Source of the DNA: Rhizophagus irregularis
Taxonomy: Eukaryota; Glomeromycota; Glomeromycetes; Glomerales; Glomeraceae
NCBI RefSeq assembly: GCF_026210795.1
Contig: NC_089449.1
Coordinates: 1,240,001 to 1,304,000, forward strand
Length of the DNA: 64,000 bases
Direction: 5' to 3'
A program made the translations under genes and the position numbers. Below, one piece after another: positions 36,250 to 48,724 of this stretch. The notes under the pieces were generated by a model. The model worked only from the letters and a program-made list of their open reading frames with translations, had not been told where the DNA came from and ran no database searches. The number at the start of each line of letters is the position of its first letter. Within the stretch, counting starts at the first letter, position 1.

Positions 36250-37440
36250 TTAATCAGATTTATCAAAAAATTTGCCGACGGGCTTTAATTTATTGGTTTT
36301 TATATTTTATGTTTATTTTACTGAAAATTTTTGGATACTTTTAAAATATATCGTGTTTTTCTGCGGTTTCGATCTTTGTTCCACGTACCATTTTAGACCC
36401 TGATCGATATTTGTTTCACGTACTATTTTAGACCCCGATCGATATTTGTTTCACGTACTATTTTAGACTCTAATCCACATACTTGATATTGGTTCCACGT
36501 AGGTACATTTATAATAACCCGAGTATGATTAATACTTTTTCTTAGATTTTTTTTATATCCACATATGTAGACCCGAATCACGTGTTGTACCATATTAAAT
36601 TCGATATTGGTTGCGTAAGTACATTTATAATATGAAGTATGATTAATACTTTTGCGATTTTTTTATATCCACATATGTAGACCCAAATCCACGTGTCCTT
36701 CTCCACATACATCGATTGGTTCCACATACATCGATTTGATCCACGTAGACCCAAATGTCATAAAAAAATTTGTTCGAAAAAATTTGGGCTTTAATTTATT
36801 GGTTTTTATATATTATGTTTATTTTACTGAAAATTTTTGGATACTTTTTAAATATATCGTATTTTTCTGGGGTTTCGATCTTTGTTCCACGTACCATTTT
36901 AGACCCTGATCGATATTTGTTCCACGTACTATTTTAGACCCCGATCCACATACATTGATATTGGTTCCACGATAAACACATTTAATAACTTTATGATTTA
37001 TACTTCTTCTTAGATTTTTTTATATCCACATATATATTTAATAATTCGTAACCATTAGTATTGATTGAGCTCTGGGATTGTTTTTATTTTTTATATTGGC
37101 ATTAACAGGTCGCAGGAAAAATGAAAATTTTCGTATATTTTCAAAATTTATCGTTTTTTCCGACTTTTACAGTACTATTTTAGTCCCCGATCCACGTATG
37201 TACATTCATAATAATTCATAACCATTAAATATTATTAAGCTTTTCCACATACATCGATATTGGTTCCACGTGGATACATTTATAGCAACTTCTAAGTTTT
37301 TCCTAATTTAGATTTTTTTATATCCACGTATGTACATTTAATATTCATAAATACCGTAAAATAAAGACTTGCTCAATATTTTTTTTCGTGAGGATTCTTA
37401 CCTTATCATAAATTTTATAATTCTCTATTATCATCAACAT
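36250..37440. repeat. 506-bp direct duplication with short internal repeats
   Basis: The sequence starting gctttaatttattggttttt at 36282 returns at 36788 and continues with small differences for over 250 bp. Inside, a unit around ttccacgtaccattttagac repeats every 40-45 bp (36375-36500, 36880-36970). No coding frame is supported. It forms the upstream region of the next gene. Confidence 0.65.
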
Positions 37441-37447
37441 TACAAAC

Positions 37448-38637
37448 ATGTCCGGAGATAGATCAGAATTTCGAAATAAAATTCAAAAACTTCTATCGGC
37501 GGGTGAAGAAACATCAAACAAACGCCGAGGTATTGAAAGTAGTATGAGTAGCACGAGTAGCGTGAGCGAAAATAGCTATGAAGTTTTTAATGGTATGCAA
37601 ATATTTGAATATTATCGTTTTTTAAAATTATGATAATTTATATTTTATAACAAAAATTTATTTTATTAGAACAACTCATAAAACTCAACAAAAAGGTTGA
37701 TAATATGATAGAACAAAATAAACAGTTCAACACTAAATTAATCGAGGAGAACGTAAAAACCAATAAACATTTGGAATTTTTATGCAATAGAATGAAGCAT
37801 ATTGAGGAGATGGTCGAATCTGATAATTCCGGTGATAATAACTTCATAAAGGTTAGTCTAGCTTTTTTAAATTTTAAAGTCATATACATATTATAACTCA
37901 AATTATATTTCTTTAGACCATAATAAAAGATGTTGCTAAAGCAACATTTAATATAAGTATATACCCTACCAAAGAAGAATTACGAGAAGCAACTGAGGAA
38001 TTTCTCAAAATTCGACATCAAGACTTTTACAACAAATTCACTACTAAAACGCAGTGGATTTCATATTTTAACAACAAAATTTGTCCAGAAGTAAATTTTT
38101 TATATTTAATATTTACGTTTTAGAAAACTAATAAATAATAATAATCTTTTTTTTTTAATAAAAGCTTCTATCAAAACAAAGATCCCTACGAAGTTGCTTG
38201 ACAACTAAAGCTAGAGATGCTTTATTCAGCTATTTTGGAGAAGTAATTTTGCCACCCATCAATACTAACACTTCATCAGCAGGGATAATTGAATGGAAAA
38301 ATCATCCTGCAGTGGCTGAATGTTACAATAAACTTTTTAATCAAAATGGAAGTTTGGGCGTGCTTACGCGAATACTTGAAAGAGTATTCGCTGGAGAATA
38401 TCCATCTTCTTTGCATCTCGCCTTCGTAACAGCCACGTTCGCAGTATTATTGGACCCAAAGTCTAAAACAATACAAACAAATGAAAATACAATGAAAAAT
38501 AAAATAGAATATTATATGGTAAATTTCATAATTTTGAACTTAAATTGTAATAATGGTATCTATTTATTAACTAATTTATTTAAATTATTAACGGTCAGAA
38601 ATTATTAGATGATGATAAAACAGACGGCAAAAACTAA
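37448..38637 (+). CDS. Cargo gene 1: coiled-coil protein, 5 exons, 297 aa
   Basis: Exons 37448-37592, 37670-37851, 37917-38090, 38165-38518 and 38599-38637 join in frame through consensus introns. The N-terminus MSGDRSEFRNKIQKLLSAG is followed by a Ser-rich linker. A coiled coil comes next (about residues 50-105: LIKLNKKVDNMIEQNKQFN and onward). The C-terminal globular part contains FNISIYPTKEELREATEEF, FTTKTQWISYFNNKI, IEWKNHPAVAECYNKLF and LAFVTATFAVLLDPKSK. I associate this arrangement with an uncharacterised multi-copy family of AM fungi. No signal peptide, membrane segment or catalytic motif is visible. The frame is intact, which is notable for a gene inside a transposon. A DNA-binding or oligomerising role is possible but unproven. 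Confidence 0.7.
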
Positions 38638-39313
38638 AAAATATATTGATTCCGTAAGTAAAAAAATTCTTCTTTTTCGATAATATTATATCCTTTTTCC
38701 TTTAAAGGTTCTGACTAATTAATATAATTCTTTTCTATATTACTAAATTTAACAAGTGTGCATGTTTTTCAATTTTGAATGGGGAGGTGCTGATGGAAAT
38801 ATGTTTTTTTTAAAGTAAAGGGCTTAGCAAGAATTTTATATATAAAAATTTGCAAATTTTTTGTAACAAACCAAATAAAATTTTCAATTCAATAATAAAT
38901 TTAAGGCAAATTTGACTTTTTACTTCATGTGCCGATCTCTGGAAATAATCGAAATATGATCGGCTTTTATCGGCCGATCATTTATCCAATTCTAGTAAAA
39001 TTTTATTCAATTCGGCTGATCCGGGACCAAAGATTTTTAAAGAAAACTTCAATAAAATAAAAACAATAAAATAAAAACGTATTTTGTGGTGAAAAAACAT
39101 ATTTTTTATTAATTACGTGCAAAAAAAAGATCAAAGTAACAAATTTTTGTGGATCGGCTGATCTTAATGAGATTCACGGCCGTATGATAAATAATTTTAT
39201 ATGTAAATATGGCCATTTTTACTGAAGGAAATAAAAATTTGCGTATAAATACGGTCATTTTTACCAAAGGCAATAGCAAGTAAATAATTCAAATCCTATA
39301 CAAATACCTTAAA
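38638..39313. other. Non-coding stretch with gatcggc palindromic words
   Basis: Between 38930 and 39190 the words gatcggct and cggccgatc recur on both strands around a T-rich core, as in a small degenerate MITE. No target duplication could be fixed. Confidence 0.4.
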
Positions 39314-39457
39314 ATGATACCCCAGGAATGCCCATATTGCTCAAGAACATTTTCCTCCAAATCTGGATATACTCAACATGTTAAACATTGTGTTCCTCCT
39401 GTAATTGTTAGTGATAGTGAATCGGATCTCGTAACTGATATTAATATGTTTATTTAA
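39314..39457 (+). CDS. Orphan C2H2 zinc-finger ORF, 47 aa, transposase-N-terminus-like
   Basis: The frame encodes MIPQECPYCSRTFSSKSGY then TQHVKHC, a C-x2-C..H-x3-H/C finger, and an acidic tail SDSESDLVTDI. Plavaka-type transposases of AM fungi commonly start with such a finger and an acidic linker. Here the frame stops after 47 codons, and the hairpin array starts directly behind it. I infer the stub of a second, plus-strand transposase gene whose body is gone. It could alternatively be a free-standing zinc-finger peptide. Confidence 0.5.
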   Translation: MIPQECPYCSRTFSSKSGYTQHVKHCVPPVIVSDSESDLVTDINMFI

Positions 39458-39459
39458 AG

Positions 39460-40400
39460 CAATTGATTAAACAATGGTAAGAAAATTTCGAGCGAATTTT
39501 TCTTGCCATTGTTCAAAGTATACAATTGTTTATTTTTAAAGCAATTGATTAAACAATGGCAAGAAAAGTTCGCTCGAAATTTTCTTGCCATTGTTCAAAG
39601 TATACAATTGTTTTTTTTTCAAAGTAATTGATTAAACAATGGCAAGAAAAATTCGCTCGAACATTTCTTGCCATTGTTTAACTCAAGTCTATTGTTTTTT
39701 TTTAAAGCAATCGATTAAACAATGGCAAGAAAAATTCGCGCGAATTTTTCTTGCCATTGTTCGAAGTATATCATTGTTTATTTTTAAAGCAATTGATTAA
39801 ACAATGGCAAGAAAATTTCGCTCCGAACTTTTCTTGCCATTGTTCAAAGTATACCATTGTTTTTTTTTTCAAAGTAATTGATTAAACAATGGCAAGAAAA
39901 ATTCGCTCGAACATTTCTTGCCATTGTTTAACTCAAGTCTATTATTGTTTTTTTTTAAAGCAATTGATTAAACAATGGCAAGAAAAATTCGCGCGAACTT
40001 TTCTTGCTATTGTTCAAGCATACCATTGTTTTTTTTTAAAGCAATCGATTAAACAATGACAAGAAAAATTCGCGCAACTTTTCTTGCTATTGTTCAAAGT
40101 ATACCATTGTTTTTTTTAAAGCAATTGATTAAACAATGGTAAGAAAAATTCGCTTGAACTTTTCTTCTTGCTATTGTTCAAAGTATATCATTGTTTTTTT
40201 TTAAAGCAATTGATTAAACAATGGCAAAAAAAGTTCGCGCGAACTTTTCTTCTTGCTATTGTTCAAAGTATATCATTGTTTTTTTTTAAAGCAATTGATT
40301 AAACAATGGCAAGAAAAGTTCGCGCGAACTTTTCTTGCCATTGTTCAAAGTATACCATTGTTTATTTTTAAAGCAATTGATTAAACAATGACAAAGAAAT
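39460..40400. repeat. Hairpin array 1: about 11 units of 83 bp
   Basis: Each unit has a spacer (T-run, aaagcaattgatta) and a palindrome made of aacaatggcaagaaaa, a ttcgcgcgaa core and the reverse complement. In several units the palindrome is perfect over more than 40 bp (for example near 40300-40340). Units are imperfectly conserved in the spacer but very similar in the arms, including paired changes. No frame is meaningful. Confidence 0.85.
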
Positions 40401-40875
40401 ATTTATTGAATAAATAAAACATAAATTTGTTAACAAGATATCCATTATCTCAATTAATTTAACGAAATTTGGCCAAAAACCAAAATTTTTACCATTATCA
40501 GACACGCAAATTTAATGATTACATATTTATATCTGTGTACCCGCCGTAACGTATACCTATATGTATAAAATCGATAACATTTAACCGTAGTACCGATCAC
40601 GTGTATGTTTATCGCAACTGGTTCAATTACGTCAAAAAAATTATTATTTTACGACAAAAAAAAATTTGAAATTCTCGTTTATTTATTATGAAACCAATAT
40701 AAAGATTTATTGAACTCGAAAATATTAGCGATTGAAACTTAATTTTCCTTAAATTTAGGCCTTTATAAAGTTAAAAGTAAATTGACATTCCCGATCATCA
40801 AAATAAATAAAAATTTACGAAAACTTTATTCTTATAAAGATGAAAAAATGTTATTTTATTATCAGCTTGCAGTTA

Positions 40876-43800
40876 TTACCAGTTTGCATATTTGTCTATT
40901 ATATAATAATTTTTTTTATCATACACTTCAAAAAATCCAACAGTTCTATCAATACCAATTACTTCCACATATTGTAGAGGACCGAAGCAATCAAAAAATT
41001 TTAAATTTCCAATATTTTTCTCCAATTTTTTGATTTTTCGAATATATGCAAACATTCGTTCTTGATTTTGCATATTATGGAGCATGAAATATTCAACTTG
41101 TCCAAAAGTCTCCTCTTCTTGTTCATCAATAGTTAAGTTAATCTATAATAAAATTTTCTGTTTAATATTTGAATGATATTTATAATAATTATAAAATCTA
41201 ATTATCAATTTCTTACAGCGACACAATAATCATTTCGACTACTATCATTTTCTTTTTTCCACCATTTAGAAGATACAATATTGCCATCTTTTGTACGAAG
41301 TTTCCCATACTTCATATAACTTTCTTCAATGTCCTAAATAATAAATAATGATATTACATCTGTAAAAGTATTCAAAAATAAATAAATATACAATGCAAAG
41401 TAGTTATAATTAAAAATTACTCTAATATCCCTGGCGTTTTTTTGAATATAGCTGCATAGCATTGCTTTAATTTTATAGCCTCATTTTTTGTTAGTTTACA
41501 ATTAACACACGGAGAATAAAATTCATACTGATTATCATATACAATACTAGACTTTACCCTATGCGATGGCCATGCTTTTTCCTTTTCTTTGAAATTGGAA
41601 AAAACTTTTTCATCATACGTTGGTAAAAATTGTAGATACTTAAACCTTTCTTGCAGCAACACATTATTAATTAAATTCACATATGGAAGTTTTCGAGAGC
41701 TAATAAGTGGAATTAACATTCCACAATACCTTTCCATCGGAAATTGCCAAAATCCACGACAAGGACCAAGATCTTCAATACAATCTCCTATATGCAGAGA
41801 GTAATGAAAAGAAATTAAATACACCGGCAATCTTTCTCCTTCTAACCCGTATGAACTATTATTATAAAAAGACATGTTAATTAATGTATAAAATATTATT
41901 ATATAATTCCATAAAGATGATACCTTGCATAATGATTATAAAATTGTATCAATAAATTTCGGATTTTATCTAGATCTTCAAAATCTATTCGAGGTTGAAT
42001 ACATAACTGAACAGCTTCAACAAAATTTGACCATCCTAAGAAGTAACTATTATTTTAAATTATTTAAATAAGCTTTCCTATATTATCAATTTTTTAACAA
42101 TTAACTCTTTTTATTTATTATTACCTTTGTGGCAGCCTTCCTTTTAATAATGGTAAAGAAAATAAAATAATCCAATTTGCCCATTCCACAGCTTTAAACC
42201 CAGCCGAATGTTTAATGATATTGCGTGGAGGACGTCCAATATCAGATGGCATATTAGATCTATTTTTTTCCATGATTTCACCAATTTCAATCCATGTTTT
42301 AGAACTTATTGTATAATTATTTGAATTCCGTTCATCATTTTTTGGATAGAATTTTCCTATCCAATGTCGAAACATGTGAGGTGCAATGTTTTCGAAAAAA
42401 AGGTGCATTATATCCACTGGAAATGAACGCGGAAATTTTATAGAAGATAACTCAAATAATATACTCTTTCCTTTAATTCCTAATTTTTTTTTATTAAACA
42501 AGAATTTTAAAAATTCAGAAAATATATTAATCAATTTTACTATGAGTTTATTTAAAATATTGAACTAACCGCAGTTACGTATATAAGTTTCTCTACGATC
42601 TCCTTTCAGATGTTCTATTTGATTTATGCTAGTCAGCATCTCATCATGTGTTCGAATTGGTAATCGTATAGGATCAATATTTTGTTGTAATGGATAATAT
42701 ACATGTCTATTCATTTCATTTAAAGTTCCTCGAAGATTACAGAATCTGCAACCTGAATATGAATTATGTCCCGTTAAATATAAAATTTTTGAAAGAGCAG
42801 GAAGATCTCCAGTCCAAGCTAATATGTGAGCACGTAAAGTAAAATATTCTTTTTTGTTTCCATCATAGCATAATATTCCATCTGTAAATACAAAAATATG
42901 ATTAATAAATATTATATTAATTATTATTTTTCATATTTTTTAATATACCTTCGTAACAATTTCATCTCTTGAATTAATGGATAGAGAAATGAATTAAAAT
43001 CTTGAGGTTGTTTTGGCCCTGGGATTATTAATGTTACCATTAAATTTTCTTTTTTTACCCTTAATTCTTGAGGCAAATTATTATTTATAAAAAGAAATAC
43101 CCAACAGTCATCAGTTTTTTGTCGAAATATTTGATAACCGTCACAAGATGCAGTAAATGCAACATCTCTAGGATCGGGAAAATATGCATCATTTAATAAC
43201 TCTTTATAAATCAGCCCATCAAAAATATCACCTATGTCCCTATGAACAAGATCTCCTATATTATTAGTATAGTTATGCCTATATAATAATTCTTTGGATC
43301 TTTTAGAGTTTTTAAATTGAAGCTTTAAACGCTCAATTATAGAGACAAAAGGTAAATTTTTTCTTGATTTACCATTACTATAATATCGGTCCTCTTTACA
43401 AAATTTACACTTTCTTTCATTTTCTAAAACTCCTACGAACGCACAACATGAATTGACACACATATCGTATATTTTTGGTTCAATTCCTACTATCGAACCA
43501 AGTATTTTTTTTATTTTATTTAAGCTCATTTTATTTCTATTGAAAGCTTTATATATATTATTAAATGCAGCTTCAGAAAAATTAAAATTTGATTTCACAT
43601 ATAAAAGCCTTAATCCTTCAAGCAATTCATCAGAAATAATTGTATTATCTAAAAAATTTATCATTATTGTTAATAAATAGTTAATGTATTTAAATACTAT
43701 TAATAATTTATTTTGGAATTCACCTTCTTCATTATCAGCATTAGAATTTATGTTATCAGATTCTGATTCATTTTGAGAATCAGAAATTGAATCATCATTT

Positions 43801-44191
43801 TCATAATAATAATAATGATCATTTTCATAATTATTAGTTTTCTCATTTTCTTCATTTTGGAAACTAAAATCATCATTAGTTTCTTCTGGAATTTCTTCAT
43901 TATCACACATTTCCATATATGATCGTTCATTTTCTTCTTCATTATCACTTGTCACCATAAATGATCGTTCATTTTCTTCATACAAGTCTTCTTCACGTAA
44001 GTTTTCTTCGTATAAATTTTCCTCTTCAGAATGATAAAAATTTTCTTCAGGATGAAGTCTTTGGTATTCATCTTCTAGAGCTTGTGCCTCTTTTTCTTCT
44101 AATAAATGTCGAGCTACTGTTGTCCTATGAAGTACTTTCTTCCCCTACCATTTGATAAATTTAAACAATGTTTACATTCGCACTTAGGCAT
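40876..44191 (-). CDS. Plavaka/CMC (Tnp2-like) transposase, several exons
   Basis: From ATG at 44191 (MPKCECKHCLNLSNGRG) the gene runs through an acidic linker to the stop at 40876. A one-base shift seems needed near 44150 to enter the main frame. The main exon (43985-42950) has CVNSCCAFVG with CKFC, then FTASCDGYQIFRQK, NNNLPQELRVKKENLM and IPGPKQPQDF, the Tnp2/Plavaka core. Next come ILAWTGDLPALSKI and GCRFCNLRG (42850-42720), FPVDIMHLFFENIAPHMF and GFKAVEWANWIILF (42440-42150), then C-terminal exons GPCRGFWQFPMERYCG and FFEVYDKKNYYI. The likely catalytic triad is D of CDGYQ, D of TGDLPAL and E of AVEWANW. Introns have consensus ends in most places. The copy looks near-intact; activity would depend on the doubtful N-terminal junction and one exon joint near 42950. 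Confidence 0.75.
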
Positions 44192-44915
44192 AATTTCAAT
44201 TAGGAAAAAAATATATTTATTTAATGGTTTTTTAATTTAATAAAGTTTATTATATGTATTTGGAGAGTTTTATCACATATAATTTGTTAGTACTTTCTTT
44301 GAATTCGCTTTCTTTATATATATATTCGAGAGTTTGGTATATTATCCCGACACTCTAAATCCCGACATTTCATAAGCCCGACACTTAATAAGCTCGAAAT
44401 ACAAATATCGAAATGAAAAATCTTGAAATTTATTATAACTGATTTCATAATGTACGGGACTTAGCAAATTTTAAAGAACTCGAAAATATTCGGTAATATT
44501 CGGTAAAGCTCAAAATAAACTCTAAAATTAACGTATAACATAATTACATTATATAGTATATACAATTATACTTTATACTACGCCATCATATATATGTGTA
44601 TATATGTCCCGCCTGTTATATATCTTTTCTACAATAACCCGACTAGCCGAGTAACCCGAGTACCCGACAATCCCGACAATAAATGATGGGCTGAGATCCG
44701 TCCTTTTAAAGTGTTTGTGCCCCTATGATCGCTACATATAGGCAGGTCATGTTTCACATTGTTTCACGTATCTGTTTACACGGGGGACGTACGCGATTTT
44801 AATTTATCACCTGATGTTAATAAACCCTAGTCATCATAAAAATCCACGTATTTTTCCTACTTTTTTCTCTTTAACATTTATACGTTTACGATACGTTCGA
44901 TACTTTTACGTGACT
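44192..44915. other. Intergenic with cccgac words and copies of a dispersed repeat
   Basis: At 44345-44400 and 44635-44690 cccgaca/cccgag words recur. The segment 44450-44515 (acttagcaaattttaaagaa) repeats the segment at 35398-35445, so it is a dispersed sequence inside the element. It also serves as the upstream region of the next gene. Confidence 0.5.
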
Positions 44916-46675
44916 ATGAGCAATAATAATGATCTCCAAGAACAATTGGACCTTATCAAGAAACAAAATGAAGCTTTATTGGAAAAAATAAAGTATGTGT
45001 ATGAAAAATAAGGATTTTTATGCAACTCTTCATAAATTTTATTAAAAAAAAATTTATTTTCAGTTCTCTGGATAGTACTTTTTCGTTTCCCACAACAATA
45101 ACAAGTTATAATAGACCTTCTACAGCGTTAAGTTTCCAAAGGCCTTCCTCCACAGCGAGTACGCGAAGACCCTCCACGTCATTCACAGCGAGTACGCGAA
45201 GACCCTCCACGTCGTCATCCATAACTTCTGTTGCTGTAAGCCCTTCCACATCATTCACAGTGAGTACGCGAAGACCCTCCCCGTCGTCGTCCATAACTTC
45301 TGTTGTTGTAAGCCCTTATTATTATTACTGTATTTAATTATTTAAGTTATTTATTTATTTTTTAAATATATCATTAAAAGACACATAGTTTTATACAAAG
45401 GCCAAAAAAGAAAAAAGTATATTTCAAAAGCTGATATGTTAAACGCGTTAAATATTTCGAATGAAGTGTATACGACATGTGTGGTGCGTATATACATAAA
45501 TAATTTGGTTATACAAAACAAGACTTTAATAATCAATAAAACTAGGCTGCAATGCGCATATGCGCTGATTATCAGCTTGAATACAATTATGCCTATAAAG
45601 ACATTCCTAAGAACATTTTATTCAAAATAATCGAAAAGGTAATTTTTATTTGTTTTATAGATTTTTTTTTATAAATATAATGAAATAATAACCTTTTCTT
45701 AGTTTAAATTAAGAACGAAAGACTTACATATACCGTTTGGCTTTAATGATTGGTTTGCGTATGAATTGTTAAAAAAACACGTCCAACATGTCCGTGAGTA
45801 TATTTGTTTTTTCTTTTTTTTTAAAAAAAAAAGAAAAGATCAAAAATCTAATTTATATTTAATTTATATTAATGAAAGGCGATCATAAAGCCAAGAATAG
45901 AAACGGATATTTTAAGAAAAAGGAATCAAGACGAGGAAGAAGAAGAAGTTAGAAATGAGGAACAAGAAGAAGAGGAAGAAGTTAGAAATGAGGAACAAGA
46001 AGTAGAGGAAGAGGAAGAAGTTAGAAATGAGGAACAAGAAGAAGAGGAAGAGGAAGAAGTTAGAAATGAGGAACAAGAAGAAGAGGAAGAGGAAGAAGTT
46101 AGAAATGAGGAACAAGAAGAAGAGGAAGAGGAAGTTAGGAATGAGGAACAAGAAGAGGAGATTAGAACTGTAATAATCAGAATTGAAGGAAACGAAGAAA
46201 TCCGAAATAGAAATGAAGAAAATGATGTTGAAGACGAAGATCAAGGTATAATTATATTGTAACAAATCAACCATAGGAAATGACTTAATTTAATGTTTGT
46301 GATTAATGTTTGTGATTTTTATTATTTAGCAAAAAAACGAACCGAAGAACCTATGAAAAGTAAAATTTTTTTTTATAAAATGATTATATTTTAATTTAAA
46401 TAAAAATAATTAAATGTATTTTTTTTTCTATTAATAGAGGATTCAAACAACAAACGATTGAAAGTTACAAGTAAAATTACAAGTAAAAAAAATTTTTTAT
46501 AATTAATTAATTTAAATAAAATAACTTTTAATATTTTTTCTTATTTATTACATTAGACGGACGAAGCCTGCGTAGAAGACCTATGGCCGTTAATAAAGAA
46601 GAGGTCAATCGTAGTGCCAGTGGGGTTGTTAGTACCAGTAATAAGAACAATAAAAAGAAAACCAAGAAAAAATAA
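44916..46675 (+). CDS. Cargo gene 2: S/T-R-P repeat and Glu-rich repeat protein, 8 exons
   Basis: Exons 44916-44992, 45064-45307, 45546-45638, 45703-45793, 45901-46245, 46330-46359, 46438-46470 and 46557-46675 join in frame. Part 1 is a short helix (MSNNNDLQEQLDLIKKQNEA). Part 2 is a low-complexity block with repeats of ASTRRPSTS. Part 3 is a compact domain, CADYQLEYNYAYKDIPKNIL, RTKDLHIPFGFNDWF and AYELLKKHVQHV. Part 4 has about 7 copies of EEEEEVRNEEQ. Part 5 is a basic tail ending NKNNKKKTKKK. The alternating acid and basic tracts suggest a nuclear, chromatin- or nucleic-acid-associated protein (inference). Acceptor choice at 45901 is the only one that keeps the Glu-rich frame open. No known domain was recognised. 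Confidence 0.6.
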
Positions 46676-46719
46676 TCATTTACTTTTTTTTATAAACTAA
46701 AATAAAAAATGTTTTAAAT

Positions 46720-46910
46720 TTGTAATGTTCGCAAATAATCACCAGCCTCTATAAAAAATTTCATACGTTATAGCGTATTTTCTATAGATACGGTATTTTT
46801 TTATATTATTTTTATTATAAATTTTACAACTTTATGAACTTTATATTAAATACTACATTTTAAACCCATATGTTTATAATGTATACTTCGACACTAGTAT
46901 GCACTACCCA
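46720..46910. repeat. Internal copy of terminus-like and subterminal motifs
   Basis: The sequence cctctataaaaaatttcata (46746) resembles the element terminus CCCTATAAAAAATATG. It is preceded by gttcgcaaataatcaccag and followed by cgttatagcg and tacggtat, all subterminal motifs. Confidence 0.5.
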
Positions 46911-47049
46911 AAAATTTACTGATGTAAAGAAAAATTCACAAGAATTTTCATTAATACTGTTTAATTTTTAAGTTCAAAGTCCGATTGATAATACTGTTAT
47001 ACTGTTTAATTTTTAAAGCTCAATTATAAATCAAATTTAATAAATTAGT

Positions 47050-48125
47050 ATTAAGATTTTAATTTAAAGATTAAGCAGTATCAAGGAATATTCTCGCGAA
47101 TTTTTCTTGATACTGCTTAATTCTAATTAGCTAATTTAGTACTAATGTTTTAATTTAAAAATTAAGCAGTATCAAGAAAAATTCGCTCGAACTTTTCTTG
47201 CCATTGTTCGAAGTATACCATTGTTTTTTTTTAAAGCAATTGATTAAACAATGGCAAGAAAAATTCGCTCGAACTTTCTTGCTATTGTTCAAAGTATATC
47301 ATTGTTTTTTTTTAAAAGCAATTGATTAAATAATGGCAAGAAAAATTCGCGCGAACTTTTCTTGCTATTGTTCAAAGTATATCATTGTTTATTTAAAGCA
47401 ATTGATTAAACAATGGTAAGAAAAATTCGCTCGAACTTTTCTTGCTATTGTTCAAAGTATACCATTGTTTTTTTTCAAAGTAATTGATTAAACAATGGCA
47501 AGAAAAATTAGTTCGAATATTTCTTGCCATTGTTTAACTCAAGTCTATTATTGTTTTTTTTAAAGCAATTAATTAAACAATGGAAAGAAAAATTCGCTCG
47601 AACTTTTCTTGCTATTGTTCAAAGTATATCATTGTTTTTTTTTAAAAGCAATTGATTAAATAATGGCAAGAAAAATTCGCGCGAACTTTTCTTGCTATTG
47701 TTCAAAGTATATCATTGTTTATTTAAAGCAATTGATTAAACAATGGTAAGAAAAAATTCGCTCGAACTTTTCTTGCTATTGTTGAAAGTATACCATTGTT
47801 TTTTTTCAAAGTAATTGATTAAACAATGGCAAGAAAAATTCGCTCGAACATTTCTTGCCATTGTTTAACTCAAGTCTATTATTGTTTTTTTTAAAGCAAT
47901 TGATTAAACAATGGCAAGAAAAATTCGCTCGAACTTTTCTTGCCATTTTTCAAAGTAGCATTTTTTTTTTAAAGCAATTGATTAAACAATGGCAAGAAAA
48001 GTTCGCGGCTCGAACTTTTCTTGCTATTGTTCGAAGTATAGCATTGTTTTTTTTAAAGCAATTGATTAAACAATGGCAAGAAAAATTCGCTCGAATTTTT
48101 CTTGCCATTGTTCAAAGTATATTTT
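47050..48125. repeat. Hairpin array 2: about 12 units, with a variant palindrome at the left edge
   Basis: It has the same unit as array 1 (arms aacaatggcaagaaaa and its complement). The left edge (47070-47180) has a different palindrome built on aagcagtatcaagaa/ttcttgatactgctta, and then a hybrid with one arm of each type. Two adjacent blocks of several units (about 47290-47560 and 47610-47880) are near copies of each other, showing growth by multi-unit duplication. Confidence 0.85.
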
Positions 48126-48374
48126 TTGCAAAAACCGAAGCCCTTTAAAACGAAATATAGCCAAAGCGCAATTAATCCGCAGTACTGTGATACCACAATT
48201 AATTGCATTATTGCGGAATTGCGAATATCTGATATATGAACTTTAAACTCCGTAATATCTGCAATCAATACCCAGAACAAATGTTATGCCAATTACTGTA
48301 AGCCAAAGATACCGCGGTTCTATATGATCACGTGAAATTTATTTTTGAAATTTATTTATACATACAGTTTACAG

Positions 48375-48575
48375 TAGGATCGGGGAATTAGAAACCGTGC
48401 CCAGAAAACGGGGCTGCTTAAAAACCGCGCCCAGAAAACGGGGCTGCTTCTTTTGTGCCATTAATTTGGGGCTGCTTAAAAACCGCGCCCAGAAAACGGG
48501 GCTGCTTCTTTTGTGCCATTAATTTGGGGCTGCTTAAAAACCGCCCCAGAAACGGAGCTGCTTAAAAGGAAACCT
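48375..48575 (+). repeat. Tandem gggctgctt repeat
   Basis: The words aaaccgcgcccagaaaacgg and ggggctgctt recur 4-5 times, with a longer unit of about 60 bp that includes ttcttttgtgccattaattt. This is the most GC-rich patch for several kilobases and lies 500-700 bp upstream of cargo gene 3. Confidence 0.75.
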
Positions 48576-48724
48576 ATTACATCATGATTTAAACAAATTA
48601 TGTATATATATATTCTTTGTGCCATTAAAAATTAATAACAACTTTCGAACAATACATACGCTCAATACAATACATTCTTTTGCTATTTAAACTGTCTTCC
48701 TGGAAATAATTAAATAATTTTCTT

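Noticed and set aside
45912-46274. Minus-strand 120-codon frame rich in F, L and I, looking like a membrane protein
   Set aside because: It is the complement of the Glu-rich exon of cargo gene 2; sense splicing supports the plus strand.
47855-48148. Plus-strand 97-codon frame with repeated LIKQWQEKFA
   Set aside because: Translation of hairpin array 2; periodic and without start context.
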